From Terriglobus albidus (GTDB lineage Bacteria > Acidobacteriota > Terriglobia > Terriglobales > Acidobacteriaceae), in NCBI RefSeq assembly GCF_008000815.1, contig NZ_CP042806.1:2914001-2978000 (forward strand): DNA of 64,000 bases, written 5' to 3'. How positions within the stretch are numbered: the first letter of the stretch is position 1; each line of letters starts with the position of its first letter. Below, in pieces: positions 44,548 to 53,734 of this stretch. The translations under genes and the position numbers were made by a program. A model generated the notes under the pieces. The model was not told the DNA's origin, made no database searches, and saw nothing but the letters and a program-made list of their open reading frames with translations.

Positions 44548-45354
44548 TTAGCGATAGCCATATCCGTATCCGTACCGGCCTGAGAGCGAAACATTGTTGT
44601 AGATAACGAAGTTCAGCCGTTCACCGAGGTGCTCTACGGCGCGTTCTACCAACATTCGTGGTGTTCCGCGTTCGCGAACAACAAGAAGCACAAGATCGGC
44701 GTTCGGCAGGATCTCCTCGACGTCGGCGACAGCCAGCACCGGTGGGCCATCGATGATGATCCATGAAAAGGTTTGTCGCGCCCAACAGATCACATCCTGC
44801 AGCGCTTGGGAACGGAGAAGCTTTACCGGCTTCGCTGCCGGTTTATTCAGTCCCAGATAGAACAGGGGAACATCGCTGAGCCGCCGCACCGCGGATCTGG
44901 CAGTAGCCTCTCCTTTGATGACATCCACCAGGCTGGAGGGCGGCGGAGTTGGGATATAACGACTCTGACTTGGCCTGCGCAAGTCAAGTTCAAGAAGCAG
45001 AGTGCTGTGACCCGCTTCCGCCAGGGCCCATGCCAGGTTATAGGCGTTCAGGCTCTTGCCGTCGGCGGGGCCGGGACTCGTGATGAGTGCCGACCCACCC
45101 GAAGAGCGAACATTGGACAGCCGATGTTGCATGAGCCGGAATTGTTCGGCGGCAACTCCATTAGGATCGGCCTCGAACACGGAGATGTCACGCGCCTTAC
45201 CGCCGCTTTCGAGGCGCTTAATATCATCAAGCTCAGGAGCGGCATGGAGAATAGAGGCATCATATGGCGCGGATGCGAGATCAGCACTTGTCCTCAGAGA
45301 ACGTACGTTACGGCTACGCGGATCACTTGCAGGCTGAAGAGAGAGTGAGATCAC
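44548..45354 (-). CDS. Bacterial tyrosine-kinase domain (BY-kinase, CpsD/CapB-like)
   Basis: A 268-residue stand-alone BY-kinase. Walker A is TSPGPADGKSLNAYNLA, with Leu instead of Thr after GKS. Walker A' is LLLELDLRRP, with Glu at the first Asp of DxD. Walker B is WIIIDGPP. The C-terminus ends in a tyrosine cluster, GRYGYGYGYR, the usual autophosphorylation tail. It acts at the cytoplasmic face with the co-polymerase encoded immediately upstream, with 1 nt between stop and start, as in CapA/CapB pairs. A GTG start with AGGGGG upstream is used. The two substitutions are conservative and activity is still likely. Confidence 0.88.
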   Translation of the reverse strand: MISLSLQPASDPRSRNVRSLRTSADLASAPYDASILHAAPELDDIKRLESGGKARDISVFEADPNGVAAEQFRLMQHRLSNVRSSGGSALITSPGPADGKSLNAYNLAWALAEAGHSTLLLELDLRRPSQSRYIPTPPPSSLVDVIKGEATARSAVRRLSDVPLFYLGLNKPAAKPVKLLRSQALQDVICWARQTFSWIIIDGPPVLAVADVEEILPNADLVLLVVRERGTPRMLVERAVEHLGERLNFVIYNNVSLSGRYGYGYGYR

Positions 45355-45355
45355 C

Positions 45356-46831
45356 TTATTGGCCCCCTAGGAGATAACGCGCCGGTGCGAGTACGCGACG
45401 CATCTGCGTTCGTTCCATCGTTGGTGTAATGCCGAGAAGTGGAATGCCGGGAAGGCAATCTCTTAACTCCAACTCGGACTTTACGGTGCTATCCATCATC
45501 TCGCTGACAAAGGCGGTACCGCCGGCCAGTATCAGTGCTAGACAGAAAGCGCCGATGAGAAGCGGCATGCGCTTCGGGCCTGTCGGAATATCAGGAACGC
45601 GCGCAGAGTCGAGCATCGTAAAGCTGCCCCCTTTCTGGTCGTGCTCCAGCTGGGCCGCCATCTGCGCCGAGTAGTTCTTCTCGAGCAGGGAGCGATAGTG
45701 ATCTTTTGTCGTGTCGTAGTCGCGTAACAATTGCGAGATCTCTTGTTCGCGGAGAGGTGCGGAATCAACTTTTGACTGATAGCGGCTGATCGAGGCCTGG
45801 ATATTTCGCTGTTCGCTCACCAGACGGGCCCGATCGCGACGGATCAGTTGCAACTGTGGGTTCGCGGTGGGCTGCGCGTCGGGTGATGAAAGCGCCGCTG
45901 CATCGACTACCGGAGTTGCCGCGATCCGTTCATCCAGAGCATGGATTTCGGCCTGTTTTTGTATGACGTCAGGAAAGCTATCCGTATAGTGCTTGCGCAG
46001 TTCTGCGAGTTCTGCCTGGGCCGCCAGTTTTTCGCTTACCAGCCGTTGGCGGGGATTGGAGGATGGCCCAGGTGTACGCTGCGATACTGGATCCGGAGAG
46101 GCCGAGGCTGCAAGAAGAGCTTCGTGGTCCAGGCGACTTTGACCTTCGACATTTGCTTGAAGCTCCACCTGCAGACGTGAGAGCGTTTGCATGTTGGCCT
46201 GCAATTGATCGGGTAGTTCTCCGAGATGCCTCAGCTTGTAAGCGCTAAGCTGGTTTTCCAAAGCATCTAGTTGAGTCTTTGTCGTGACCAGTTCATTCGC
46301 CAGAAATGCGGTTGTTCCCTGGGCCTCCTGCTCGCGGTCCTGGAGATTCCATGTAATAAACGAATCTGCGAGCTTATTTGCAACAGCTGCAACCTCTTTG
46401 GCCGAATCTCCGGTATAGCTCAACGTGAATGCGCTCAGGCCATCGGCGTTATGTTTCAACTCGATGCCTATGTTTTTACGCATGCGCTCGATAAGCTCTT
46501 CGCGGCTTACTTTGCCGCGTAGCTTCGGAAAGAGCTGGAAGTCGTCCAGAATCTTTTCCAGTCGGGAAGCGCTGAGAATCTGCTGGCTTAGCGTGTTCAG
46601 GCGGTCGCTTGCACCCATCGAGACTGCACTGCTGACGTATTTGTCAGAGATTCGCTGCGGGTTTACCAGAATCTGCGTTTGAGCCCGATACACATTCGGC
46701 ATCTGCTCGATATAGGCGGCCGACCCCGCGAAGACGACGACAAGGACGATGAGAATCAGTCGCAAGCGGTACTTCAGCGCACCGAACAGCATCGGGATGC
46801 GCACGGAAAGTGGGGTATGCTCATCTGACAC
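45356..46831 (-). CDS. Polysaccharide co-polymerase (Wzz/GumC-like chain-length determinant)
   Basis: About 491 residues. First helix RLILIVLVVVFAGSAAYI, then the Wzz domain (PNVYRAQTQILVNPQRI), a long periplasmic coiled coil (about 170-360; TTKTQLDALENQLSAYKLRH), a GNVR-like stretch ending in a proline-rich motif (VPDIPTGPKRMP) and a second helix (LLIGAFCLALILAGGTAF). No fused kinase domain; the kinase is the next gene. A GTG at 46831 preceded by GGAGG at 5 nt is a much better start than the ATG at 46843. It controls chain length and couples the Wzy-type polymerase to the outer-membrane exporter. Confidence 0.9.
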   Translation of the reverse strand: MSDEHTPLSVRIPMLFGALKYRLRLILIVLVVVFAGSAAYIEQMPNVYRAQTQILVNPQRISDKYVSSAVSMGASDRLNTLSQQILSASRLEKILDDFQLFPKLRGKVSREELIERMRKNIGIELKHNADGLSAFTLSYTGDSAKEVAAVANKLADSFITWNLQDREQEAQGTTAFLANELVTTKTQLDALENQLSAYKLRHLGELPDQLQANMQTLSRLQVELQANVEGQSRLDHEALLAASASPDPVSQRTPGPSSNPRQRLVSEKLAAQAELAELRKHYTDSFPDVIQKQAEIHALDERIAATPVVDAAALSSPDAQPTANPQLQLIRRDRARLVSEQRNIQASISRYQSKVDSAPLREQEISQLLRDYDTTKDHYRSLLEKNYSAQMAAQLEHDQKGGSFTMLDSARVPDIPTGPKRMPLLIGAFCLALILAGGTAFVSEMMDSTVKSELELRDCLPGIPLLGITPTMERTQMRRVLAPARYLLGGQ

Positions 46832-48104
46832 GGGGACCTCCATGCTGTTTCGACCAGGTGAACGTCACAAAAAAGACCGTTCTTGCCAAATCGACCGAAG
46901 AGACGGTGCGTTGAAAATGTCGTGCCGTAAATGACCATTCCGCCCATTCCGAAAGATGACGGTGGAACTCGCCCGACACGAAATATCCATCGATGTCTGA
47001 GCTTGTATTCGTCAACGCTCCGCCATGGTAGCTGGTATAACCACCGTCGACTGAAACAGTGAACCGTCTGGGATTGCCAGCCTGCGCTCCGCCATAGACA
47101 GAGGTCTCCCAAAGGGACCCTGCGACGACACCATTACCGCGTTTACGGCTTGTGCCTATGTAGATCCGGTTTCCTCGAGCGTTCTGCGCTGAAACGGCAA
47201 ACGCGTATTGATAGTTGCCGGTGCATTGCGCAGAACCGAAAACCGGACCGCCCGAGCCTTCGACCCGCACAGCCGTGGTCATCTGGTACGTGGACAAGCC
47301 TTCGAGCGCGGCGGTTACGCAGGTGCCCGCTCCGAAGTTTTGTTGTACTGCATCGCTTCGAACCCCAACGAGCAGGCGGCGACTCCATAATTCGCGATAA
47401 GCCGCATTTATCTCGTATTGCCGGGTGGAGGGAGCAGCCCCAAGGAAATTATGGAAGCCTGCGCTTGCGCCGAAAGATAGCGCGCTTACTTCAGAAGTTT
47501 CGTGGTCGACAAGAAATGTTACGTATTGCCGCAGCGTGTCACCGGTGATGAGTCCCGTTTGTACGCCGTTATTGTCGATTGCTGAATTTACAGAAGCAAG
47601 ACTGACGCTGCTTCCAGCGCGCGCCGCATCTGCGCCGTATGCATTTGCAGCGTTCAGACCCCATACGGTACGGGGGCTGGTGATCTCAGTCATGCCAACG
47701 GTTGTCCAGTGATACTGTTGCATTTTGATATCACTTGCCGGGAACTGAAGTACGGTCGCGTCGTGCGTAAGATAGCTGGAGAAGCGGTGTCCCACGGAAC
47801 TGATGCCGACGTGGCCCTGTATTCCAAGTGTGTTGGACTTCAGGTCGGGTGTGTTGTTTACGGCAGTATCCCGGCCATAGGAGAGGGCTGCTCCGAGGTC
47901 GAAATATGACCGTTCTTCACGCGGGACCGCAGCGTCTACCCATCCCGGGCGGATCTCCTGTTGTGTCGAGGTTTGGCTATTGTCTGCCTCTGAGGATTGC
48001 TGGGTCTGAGAAGGTGTTTGCTTGTGTGCAGTTTGAGCAACTACACCGGCCGGGGGAGTAAGGCAGATAAGGCAGAGCAAGGAAACAGGGCAGAGTGCTT
48101 TCAC
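46821..48104 (-). CDS. Outer-membrane beta-barrel protein of the EPS export system
   Basis: A 427-residue protein with a signal peptide (VSLLCLICLTPPAGVVA-QTA), a Gln/Ser/Thr-rich linker and many alternating strands (YFDLGAALSYGRD, LGIQGHVGISSVGHRFSSYL, RRLLVGVRSDAVQQNF), ending with an aromatic-terminated strand (TVFFVTFTW) close to the C-terminus. I recognise no named family, but barrels of this kind are encoded next to the exporter in many acidobacterial and PEP-CTERM-type EPS loci. The GTG start overlaps the Wza-like stop (GTGA). A structural or pore role in export is inferred. Confidence 0.75.
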   Translation of the reverse strand: MKALCPVSLLCLICLTPPAGVVAQTAHKQTPSQTQQSSEADNSQTSTQQEIRPGWVDAAVPREERSYFDLGAALSYGRDTAVNNTPDLKSNTLGIQGHVGISSVGHRFSSYLTHDATVLQFPASDIKMQQYHWTTVGMTEITSPRTVWGLNAANAYGADAARAGSSVSLASVNSAIDNNGVQTGLITGDTLRQYVTFLVDHETSEVSALSFGASAGFHNFLGAAPSTRQYEINAAYRELWSRRLLVGVRSDAVQQNFGAGTCVTAALEGLSTYQMTTAVRVEGSGGPVFGSAQCTGNYQYAFAVSAQNARGNRIYIGTSRKRGNGVVAGSLWETSVYGGAQAGNPRRFTVSVDGGYTSYHGGALTNTSSDIDGYFVSGEFHRHLSEWAEWSFTARHFQRTVSSVDLARTVFFVTFTWSKQHGGPRVR

Positions 48105-48742
48105 GGGATCACCACTGTGTCGCCAGGATTGAGCTGCAGATTATGATTCGGATCCGAACCTTGAAGCAGAGACTTGTAGTTCACCCAGATACCGCCAGCT
48201 GGCCCGCTTGCACGGAGTACATGGATCTTTTTCTTGGAGGCAAATTGGGTGAGACCACCAGCCTGTGCGATCAACTGAAGTACGGTGATCGGGGTATTCA
48301 ACGGGTAGGCGCCGGGACGTGTAATTTCTCCGGTGATGTAGACCATTCGGCTGTGTATCTCGGTTACTGTGACCGTCACACGCGGCTGCACCACCATTGA
48401 TTGGAGGCGGGTTTGGATCAGGTCTTCCAACTGGGACGGTTCTTTACCCACGACATACACTTCGCCAAGCAATGGGAGTGAGATCTTGCCATCGGGGCGG
48501 ACAACGACCGTCTGGCTCAGGTCTTTTTCCTTCCAGACCTGGATGTTGAGGACATCTCCGCTTCCAATCGTGTACTGCGGCGCAGCAACGGCAGGCGCAG
48601 TGCGAGGGTCGGCTTTCGGCACGCTCGAAGCGTTGGTCTTGCCTGCATCTGCCACGCGCTGTTGTCCATAGCAAATTCCGGTGCAGAGAAGAGCCACGGA
48701 CACGGCTCGCAAGCACCATATGGTATGAGACCTGGGCTTCAT
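48101..48742 (-). CDS. Polysaccharide export protein (Wza/GumB-like)
   Basis: About 213 residues. Signal peptide (SVALLCTGICYGQQ), Poly_export domain (YTIGSGDVLNIQVWKEKDL, VVVRPDGKISLPLLGEV) and one SLBB domain (VYITGEITRPGAYPLNTPI, LQLIAQAGGLTQFASKKKI). It is short compared with E. coli Wza (about 380) and lacks a clear lipobox and amphipathic C-terminal helix, more like GumB. The ATG at 48742 has GGAAGG 9 nt upstream; the longer frame to 49087 runs into the neighbouring gene and is rejected. It forms the periplasmic/outer-membrane exit with the barrel encoded next. A sigma-54-type promoter sits 20 nt before the ATG. Confidence 0.9.
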   Translation of the reverse strand: MKPRSHTIWCLRAVSVALLCTGICYGQQRVADAGKTNASSVPKADPRTAPAVAAPQYTIGSGDVLNIQVWKEKDLSQTVVVRPDGKISLPLLGEVYVVGKEPSQLEDLIQTRLQSMVVQPRVTVTVTEIHSRMVYITGEITRPGAYPLNTPITVLQLIAQAGGLTQFASKKKIHVLRASGPAGGIWVNYKSLLQGSDPNHNLQLNPGDTVVIP

Positions 48743-48772
48743 AATTGCCATCCTTCCGATGCTTAAAGAAGA

Positions 48773-48788
48773 AGCAATCAAAAAGCCA
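48773..48788 (-). promoter_or_regulatory. Sigma-54-type promoter of the export genes
   Basis: TGGCTTTTTGATTGCT on the minus strand: GG-N10-GC, TGGC and TTGCT match the consensus. The predicted start point is near 48762, giving a 20-nt leader that carries GGAAGG. A 7-bp dyad (48856-48875) lies about 100 bp upstream, inside the end of the preceding glycosyltransferase gene. Confidence 0.65.
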
Positions 48789-48824
48789 AATGGGCCATCT
48801 ATTTGGGAGCGTTTAAGGCAGATA

Positions 48825-50189
48825 TCAGGCTTTGCGGAGGGATGCCTTCGGAAATGTGTGCAGGACCTTGCACACTTTCGGCTGCGCTGCTTTAGCGGCG
48901 ATTGCCATCCGATATACGTCGATCGTTTGCCGCGCGATCTGATCCCAACCGACATACCTGCGAGGGTTATTCGCTGCTCCCGCGAGAAGGTCGAGATAGA
49001 TGTTTCTGCCTGCCTCAGCTCGCGGCTGCTGGTATAGATTTGTGATGCCGTCGACCGCTTCTTGGAGTGCGAAGGAAAGTGCTGCAACGTCTCCGGGAGG
49101 CACCAGCAGTGCGTTCTGGTTTGGTTCCAGATACTCCCGGAATGGCGGCAGGTCGGAGGCGATAATTGGCTTCCGGTAGCACAGGCCTGTCAGCAGAGCG
49201 CCGCTGGTTGTTATTGAACGATAGGGATACACCAGCAGATCGGCAGCCTGGTAGTAGGAAGGCAGTCGGCTTGTGGGAATGTAGTGAACGTCTGCTCGCA
49301 GGGTATCCGGCAGGGCAGCGGCTGCTGCTTGAACCTCGGCCTCGACCTCCGATGAACCCGTACCTGCAATGACCAGCAGCGGCATAGCTGTCGATCGATT
49401 TCTCCATCGAGGCACGCTGGCCGTCCACGCCTGGAGCAGAAGATCTAATCCCTTATAGGACGCCATCACTCCCTGCCAGAGGACGATAGGTCGGTCTGGA
49501 GGAAGCTTCAGGGTTGCACGGGCATCGCTGGGATTCCTTTGATCCGCGGATTCGAAGAGAGGCCCATGCGGTATGACAGAGATAAAGATGGAAGGTATAT
49601 CGAATCGAGCCTCCAATGCATCTGCGATATCCCGCGAGTGGCAGATCAGGTGATCCACGCTGCGATAGAGGCGGCCGTATATGCTCTCCAGGCGATTCCC
49701 GGTGTCGTGTGGAAGCAGGTTATGAACAGTGTGCACAACCGGGATGTGGCATCTCCGGGCGGCACGGAGCAACTCGAAGTCGCTTCCGATATTGTGGTTC
49801 AACAAAGGTAACTGCTGCAGGTGGATGATGTCGGGGCGCTTTGAGGGAGTGCTCTCCAGCGTTCTTGCGAGTGCAATGGCGTTCGAGATAGCGGCGGCGC
49901 AACGCAGGACACGCCGCAGTGATGAGGGCCAGCCATTTGCAAGCTGGTCAAAGCGGAAAGGACCCGGATCAGGAGATAAACCCACTTGAGAAAAATACTC
50001 AGGCTCGCGAGAGACACTGGCACTGAGCAGGCGCAGGGAGACATTTGCTGAAGCGAGCGCACGGGCGAGTGAGGCGGTATACCAGGGGGTAAAACACAGA
50101 GGATCACTTAGCCATACGCGCAGGGATGAGCCATCCGGTTGCGGGCCTTCTGTCGCCTTATGCGATGTCGCGATCGGTACCACGCCCAT
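48825..50189 (-). CDS. Glycosyltransferase family 4 (GT-B)
   Basis: A 454-residue GT-B enzyme. N-terminal VWLSDPLCFTPWYTASLARAL and VVHTVHNLLPHDTGN; donor domain with VLWQGVMASYKGLDLLLQAW, VIAGTGSSEVEAEVQ, SRLPSYYQAADLLVYPYRSI and TSGALLTGLCYRKPIIASDL. The second Glu of the usual E-x7-E motif is not obvious (SGALLTGL), so it may belong to a divergent subfamily. It overlaps the upstream GT gene by 32 nt. It transfers one sugar of the EPS repeat unit. Confidence 0.85.
   Translation of the reverse strand: MGVVPIATSHKATEGPQPDGSSLRVWLSDPLCFTPWYTASLARALASANVSLRLLSASVSREPEYFSQVGLSPDPGPFRFDQLANGWPSSLRRVLRCAAAISNAIALARTLESTPSKRPDIIHLQQLPLLNHNIGSDFELLRAARRCHIPVVHTVHNLLPHDTGNRLESIYGRLYRSVDHLICHSRDIADALEARFDIPSIFISVIPHGPLFESADQRNPSDARATLKLPPDRPIVLWQGVMASYKGLDLLLQAWTASVPRWRNRSTAMPLLVIAGTGSSEVEAEVQAAAAALPDTLRADVHYIPTSRLPSYYQAADLLVYPYRSITTSGALLTGLCYRKPIIASDLPPFREYLEPNQNALLVPPGDVAALSFALQEAVDGITNLYQQPRAEAGRNIYLDLLAGAANNPRRYVGWDQIARQTIDVYRMAIAAKAAQPKVCKVLHTFPKASLRKA
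48856..48875. promoter_or_regulatory. Dyad GTGTGCA-N6-TGCACAC (putative activator site)
   Basis: GTGTGCAGGACCTTGCACAC: perfect 7-bp half-sites, and the core TGCAG-GACC-TTGCA differs from TGCAA-N4-TTGCA by one base. It lies within the coding end of the upstream glycosyltransferase gene, about 100 bp upstream of the start point predicted from the 48773 promoter. Confidence 0.55.
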
Positions 50190-51330
50190 AAAATGCGCCT
50201 GCTTTCTCGAAAGGGCTGAGTCTCATCAGCAGATGACGCTTTGCCATGGCTTCCTTGTACGTTGAGAGATAGCCGTCGAGCATGACCGAAACGTCGAAAC
50301 ATGCGGTCGCTTTTTCTGCCGCACGAGCCGCCAATACTTGTTGCTTCTCCGGTGAAGAAAGCAGCAACAGGATGGCGTCTGCCAGCAGATCGGGATCATT
50401 AGGTGGTACAAGCATGCCTGCCTTGCCGCCTTCCAGCAAACGAGGAATTTCGCCAACCGCCGAGGCGACGATGGGTTTTTCAGAGGCCATTGCCTCCAGT
50501 ACTGCCAGAGGCATTGCTTCGATTCGCGATGGCTGTATGACAATCGTGCAGCGCGACAGAAAACGGGCGGTGTCGTCACAGAACCCAGGTAGGTGGAGAG
50601 CGTGAGCGACGCAGAGCTCGGCCGCCAACGCAAGAAGACGCTCCCGTTCGGGACCTTCTCCTGCCACGACGCACTGCAGTTCGGGATAGGCTGCCAATAG
50701 TTTGGGAAGCGCCCAGACCAGAACGTCGACTCCCTTTTCTTTCGAAAGTCTCGAAAGGCAGCCGAGAATAATACGCCCGGACCGGCTGGGCGTCTGCGAT
50801 GCGGCCTTATATGTAGCGACCTCAATGCCATTGGGGATCTGCCGTATGCGCCGGCCCGGCACACCGGCTCGTCGCAGATTCGACCGAACGCCATGCGATA
50901 CGGCCACCACACGGTCAAAGTGACGAAGAAGAAACCTGTCGAGCGTAGCGTATTGCCGAAGAGATGCGGTCCGATTGGTCCAGTTATGACAGGTTGCAAC
51001 AAGTGCGCAGCCGGCCAGGCGGGCAGCGACGAGCCCATAGATATTCGCCTTATAGCCGTGGGTGTGCAGCACTTCGATACGGTTCCTCCGGAGCCATCTG
51101 GCCAGAAGCACAATGGTTCTAAGGCTCCATCTGCCTGTGCAGCCTAGATTGAGTACCCGCAGGCTCTGACGTTCGGCTTCCTCGACAAAACGCGAACAGG
51201 ATGCGCTGGTGCCGTTGAATACGCCGAGGTAGACCTCGGCTCCGGCGCGTTGAAGAGCGGCCGACAGAAGGCAGATCATTCTTTCCGTGCCGTAGAAGCC
51301 GGAACTTGAGACAAGTTGGAGAACCCGCAT
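50158..51330 (-). CDS. Glycosyltransferase family 4 (GT-B)
   Basis: About 390 residues. The start at 51330 (MRVLQLVSSSGFYGTERMI) is the family N-terminus; the frame continues to 51534 into the deacetylase gene and is rejected. Donor domain: GCLSRLSKEKGVDVLVWALP, VVAGEGPERERLLAL, LHLPGFCDDTARFLSRCTIV, and the retaining motif RIEAMPLAVLEAMASEKPIVA. The HTHGYKANIYG phrase is common in EPS transferases. It lies 19 nt downstream of the deacetylase gene. Confidence 0.9.
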   Translation of the reverse strand: MRVLQLVSSSGFYGTERMICLLSAALQRAGAEVYLGVFNGTSASCSRFVEEAERQSLRVLNLGCTGRWSLRTIVLLARWLRRNRIEVLHTHGYKANIYGLVAARLAGCALVATCHNWTNRTASLRQYATLDRFLLRHFDRVVAVSHGVRSNLRRAGVPGRRIRQIPNGIEVATYKAASQTPSRSGRIILGCLSRLSKEKGVDVLVWALPKLLAAYPELQCVVAGEGPERERLLALAAELCVAHALHLPGFCDDTARFLSRCTIVIQPSRIEAMPLAVLEAMASEKPIVASAVGEIPRLLEGGKAGMLVPPNDPDLLADAILLLLSSPEKQQVLAARAAEKATACFDVSVMLDGYLSTYKEAMAKRHLLMRLSPFEKAGAFYGRGTDRDIA

Positions 51331-51349
51331 ATACCACACCCCACATCGT

Positions 51350-52114
51350 TCAGCCTGGCATCGCCCGGAACAGGGAAGACCAGATATGCTGATAGCCCCT
51401 GTCTCCGATCGTGCGTTTAGCAAGTTGACGGAACAGATACATACCGCGAAGCCGGCTGACAGCGAAAAGATCGCCTTCAAGGTAGGCGGCAATCGTGCGG
51501 AGTGAGGTCTTACGGCGTACCGCAAATCTTCCAATCACCGCGGGAAGCTGCACGCTGTTCTTGACTGTAGCGGTGCGGTACATGCCAGGTTCCGAGGTAT
51601 AGACTTCTTCGTATCCCGCCACGGCACAGGCACGAATCACGGTTTCATTCCAGCGCCCACCAGGCATTGAAATCGATGTGACGGCCCGGCCGATCTTGTC
51701 TTCGAGAATCAACCTGGAATTGCGAACCTCCTGCTCCAACTGGGAGGGGTTGCAGGCCGATAAAAAGATGTGAGTGGCGCCGTGGGAGCCGATCCGATGA
51801 CCTTGTTCGGCGATCGACCGGACGTCGTTCCAATTGATATATCCGTGTTTCGATTCCATCCAGGCTGTAGGAATGAAGAAATGGCCCTGTACGTCGAGCT
51901 CATTCAAAATGGGAACTGCCCATCGCATATGCGACACATGGCCGTCGTCAAACGTTATATGTGCCGATTGTTTGATCTGTCCCGCCCCATGAGCGGCAGC
52001 CCACATGTGGCTCATGAATATATCGGGCGAGATGCAATAGACATCCGCCGAATTCTGATCGTCGATCTCGTGATAGGCCAGGACATGCGGAACAATGGTT
52101 GATGGAAGGTTCAT
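51350..52114 (-). CDS. Polysaccharide deacetylase (NodB domain), second copy
   Basis: A compact 254-residue NodB enzyme: VLAYHEIDDQNSADVY at the N-terminus, catalytic motif AHITFDDGHVSHMRWAVPIL, His motif GSHGATHIFLSACNP, and SISMPGGRWNETVIRA. It has no signal peptide. Only distantly similar to the copy at 31930, so it is not a recent duplicate. The family removes N-acetyl groups from sugars, which would add positive charge to the EPS. It overlaps the upstream 67-residue gene by ATGA. Confidence 0.88.
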   Translation of the reverse strand: MNLPSTIVPHVLAYHEIDDQNSADVYCISPDIFMSHMWAAAHGAGQIKQSAHITFDDGHVSHMRWAVPILNELDVQGHFFIPTAWMESKHGYINWNDVRSIAEQGHRIGSHGATHIFLSACNPSQLEQEVRNSRLILEDKIGRAVTSISMPGGRWNETVIRACAVAGYEEVYTSEPGMYRTATVKNSVQLPAVIGRFAVRRKTSLRTIAAYLEGDLFAVSRLRGMYLFRQLAKRTIGDRGYQHIWSSLFRAMPG

Positions 52115-52314
52115 AGTGAGCCGTCCTCTGTGCCTTGATGGAGCATCTGTGCCTTTGTCGGCACAGGGATCTTGCTCCGTTTGGCACGCTGGATTACCTC
52201 AGAGAGGAGGAACAGGCATCCGGAAATCAGAAGAAGTGAGATTACCGGACGGCCGAGCAATAGATGATCGATTGCCTGGAGAATGGCCTCGATGGAGATC
52301 ATGGAGATATGCAT
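52111..52314 (-). CDS. 67-residue single-span membrane protein
   Basis: An ATG at 52314 with GGTAGGTG upstream; the product has one hydrophobic helix (PVISLLLISGCLFLLSEVI) followed by a basic stretch (QRAKRSKIPVPTK). It fits exactly between the FAD enzyme (stop 52324) and the deacetylase start (ATGA overlap), which argues that it is translated. No family is recognised. It could tether the deacetylase or FAD enzyme to the membrane; that is a guess. Confidence 0.65.
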   Translation of the reverse strand: MHISMISIEAILQAIDHLLLGRPVISLLLISGCLFLLSEVIQRAKRSKIPVPTKAQMLHQGTEDGSL

Positions 52315-52323
52315 AGGGGACAC

Positions 52324-53733
52324 CTACCGTGCGAAAGCGGGCCTGAGAGCCTCTTCCGTCCCTTTCGGTGCTAACGTCTCGACCTGCTGCTGCAACGGGA
52401 TATCTTTCATGAGTTCGTCGCATGTAGCCTGGGCGATGGACGTCATCGCATTATTGTTGAGAGTGTCATTCAGGATCTGCGAGGTATTCGCTACATAGAC
52501 ACCGGCAACCGGCGTCCGTGCCGGAGGCAGAACCTCGGAATACCCTAGCGTTGGTACGGGCTGAACGACCCGCTCGCGGAAGACAAAACGATGTTCAATG
52601 TCTGCTTCCTTGAGGTCGGGGTGCATCCGCGAAAGATCGGTCCAAACATGCTGCCAGACTGCATCGTCGGAGGCCTCGAACAACTTATCGTCGGGCGCAG
52701 TATAGCGGGGCAGATACACGAGATGGCGATTATTGGTCTCCTGCGTGGGATCGATCAGGTTCGTCATTTCAATGACGCCCGTGAAGCCGATCTTTTCTGT
52801 AACATTCGTTACGTAGAACGGGCTCAGACGCTTCTTCAGAACGAGGACAACGCAGATAAGACCGAGGTACATTACCTGTCCCAGGCGGGCTTTATATGCG
52901 GCATCTTCTGTGTCGAGCAGATCGGCGATGACCTTGTTGGGAGCCGTCAAAATGGCGCCGTCGAAGTACATATCTTTGTGGCAGGCTTTGACATGGATAC
53001 GTCCTTCCTGCGTAGTGCCATTCGAGGAGATACACCGGATCTTCACTCCCGTGTTCGTCGAGCCTCCAAGTGATACAACAACCTGCTGCAGCTTCTGAAA
53101 AACCGTGCTATACCCGCCACGAACATAGCCGAGCTGCTCCTGCTGTCCCGGGCCGCGTTGCCGCGTCGACGCAAGGCGAACGATCGTACCCCAGAGGAAT
53201 GCCGCCGATGCATACCTGCGCAACTCGCCGAGTTTGCAGCGGAACAGCGGCTCCCATATCTGGTCGTACACCTTCCTGCCGAAGATATGGCGGGTCCACT
53301 GAGACAAAGGAATGGATTCCAGGGCAAGGCCGTCTTTGATCTTTGTGACATAGAGGGTCATCAGCGCCAGGCGGAGCTTTGATGCGAGCGAGAGATGACG
53401 ATAACGCAGTAGATCTACCGGGCTGGTCATCTTGTGCAGGGCGCCTTGGGAAAACAGGCCCACTTCGGTCTTGGTCCACTGGAGTTGATCACTCAGCTCC
53501 AGGTCGGCGAGAAGACCCAGCAGGGCTTTGTCCGAAGTAAGGATGCAGTGATAAAACTTGTCCCAACGGAATGGGCCGAAGTTGTGGGTGCTGGTCAGGC
53601 CGCCCAGATCCGACCGGCTTTCCAGGATCGTTACCTTATATCCGGCGCGCAGTAGGCGGAAGGCGCATACCATGCCTGTAAAACCGCCGCCCACAACGGC
53701 GATATGGGAAGGGCGCAATGTGCCTTGTTGCAT
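52324..53733 (-). CDS. FAD-dependent amine-oxidase-fold oxidoreductase
   Basis: About 469 residues. The FAD motif IAVVGGGFTGMVCAFRLLRAG, then ESRSDLGGLTSTHNFGPFRW, is typical of protoporphyrinogen-oxidase/UDP-galactopyranose-mutase-like proteins; the C-terminal GVYVANTSQILNDTLNNNAM closes the FAD site. GGGGAG lies 9 nt before the ATG at 53733. Relatives are common in glycan loci next to glycosyltransferases and small EamA or GtrA transporters, where they may oxidise a lipid-linked sugar; the substrate is unknown. It starts one base after the stop of the EamA-like gene. Confidence 0.82.
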   Translation of the reverse strand: MQQGTLRPSHIAVVGGGFTGMVCAFRLLRAGYKVTILESRSDLGGLTSTHNFGPFRWDKFYHCILTSDKALLGLLADLELSDQLQWTKTEVGLFSQGALHKMTSPVDLLRYRHLSLASKLRLALMTLYVTKIKDGLALESIPLSQWTRHIFGRKVYDQIWEPLFRCKLGELRRYASAAFLWGTIVRLASTRQRGPGQQEQLGYVRGGYSTVFQKLQQVVVSLGGSTNTGVKIRCISSNGTTQEGRIHVKACHKDMYFDGAILTAPNKVIADLLDTEDAAYKARLGQVMYLGLICVVLVLKKRLSPFYVTNVTEKIGFTGVIEMTNLIDPTQETNNRHLVYLPRYTAPDDKLFEASDDAVWQHVWTDLSRMHPDLKEADIEHRFVFRERVVQPVPTLGYSEVLPPARTPVAGVYVANTSQILNDTLNNNAMTSIAQATCDELMKDIPLQQQVETLAPKGTEEALRPAFAR

Positions 53734-53734
53734 G

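Noticed and set aside
48101-49087. Long N-terminal form of the Wza-like protein
   Set aside because: The extra residues overlap the preceding glycosyltransferase gene and the sigma-54-type promoter; the signal peptide begins at 48742.
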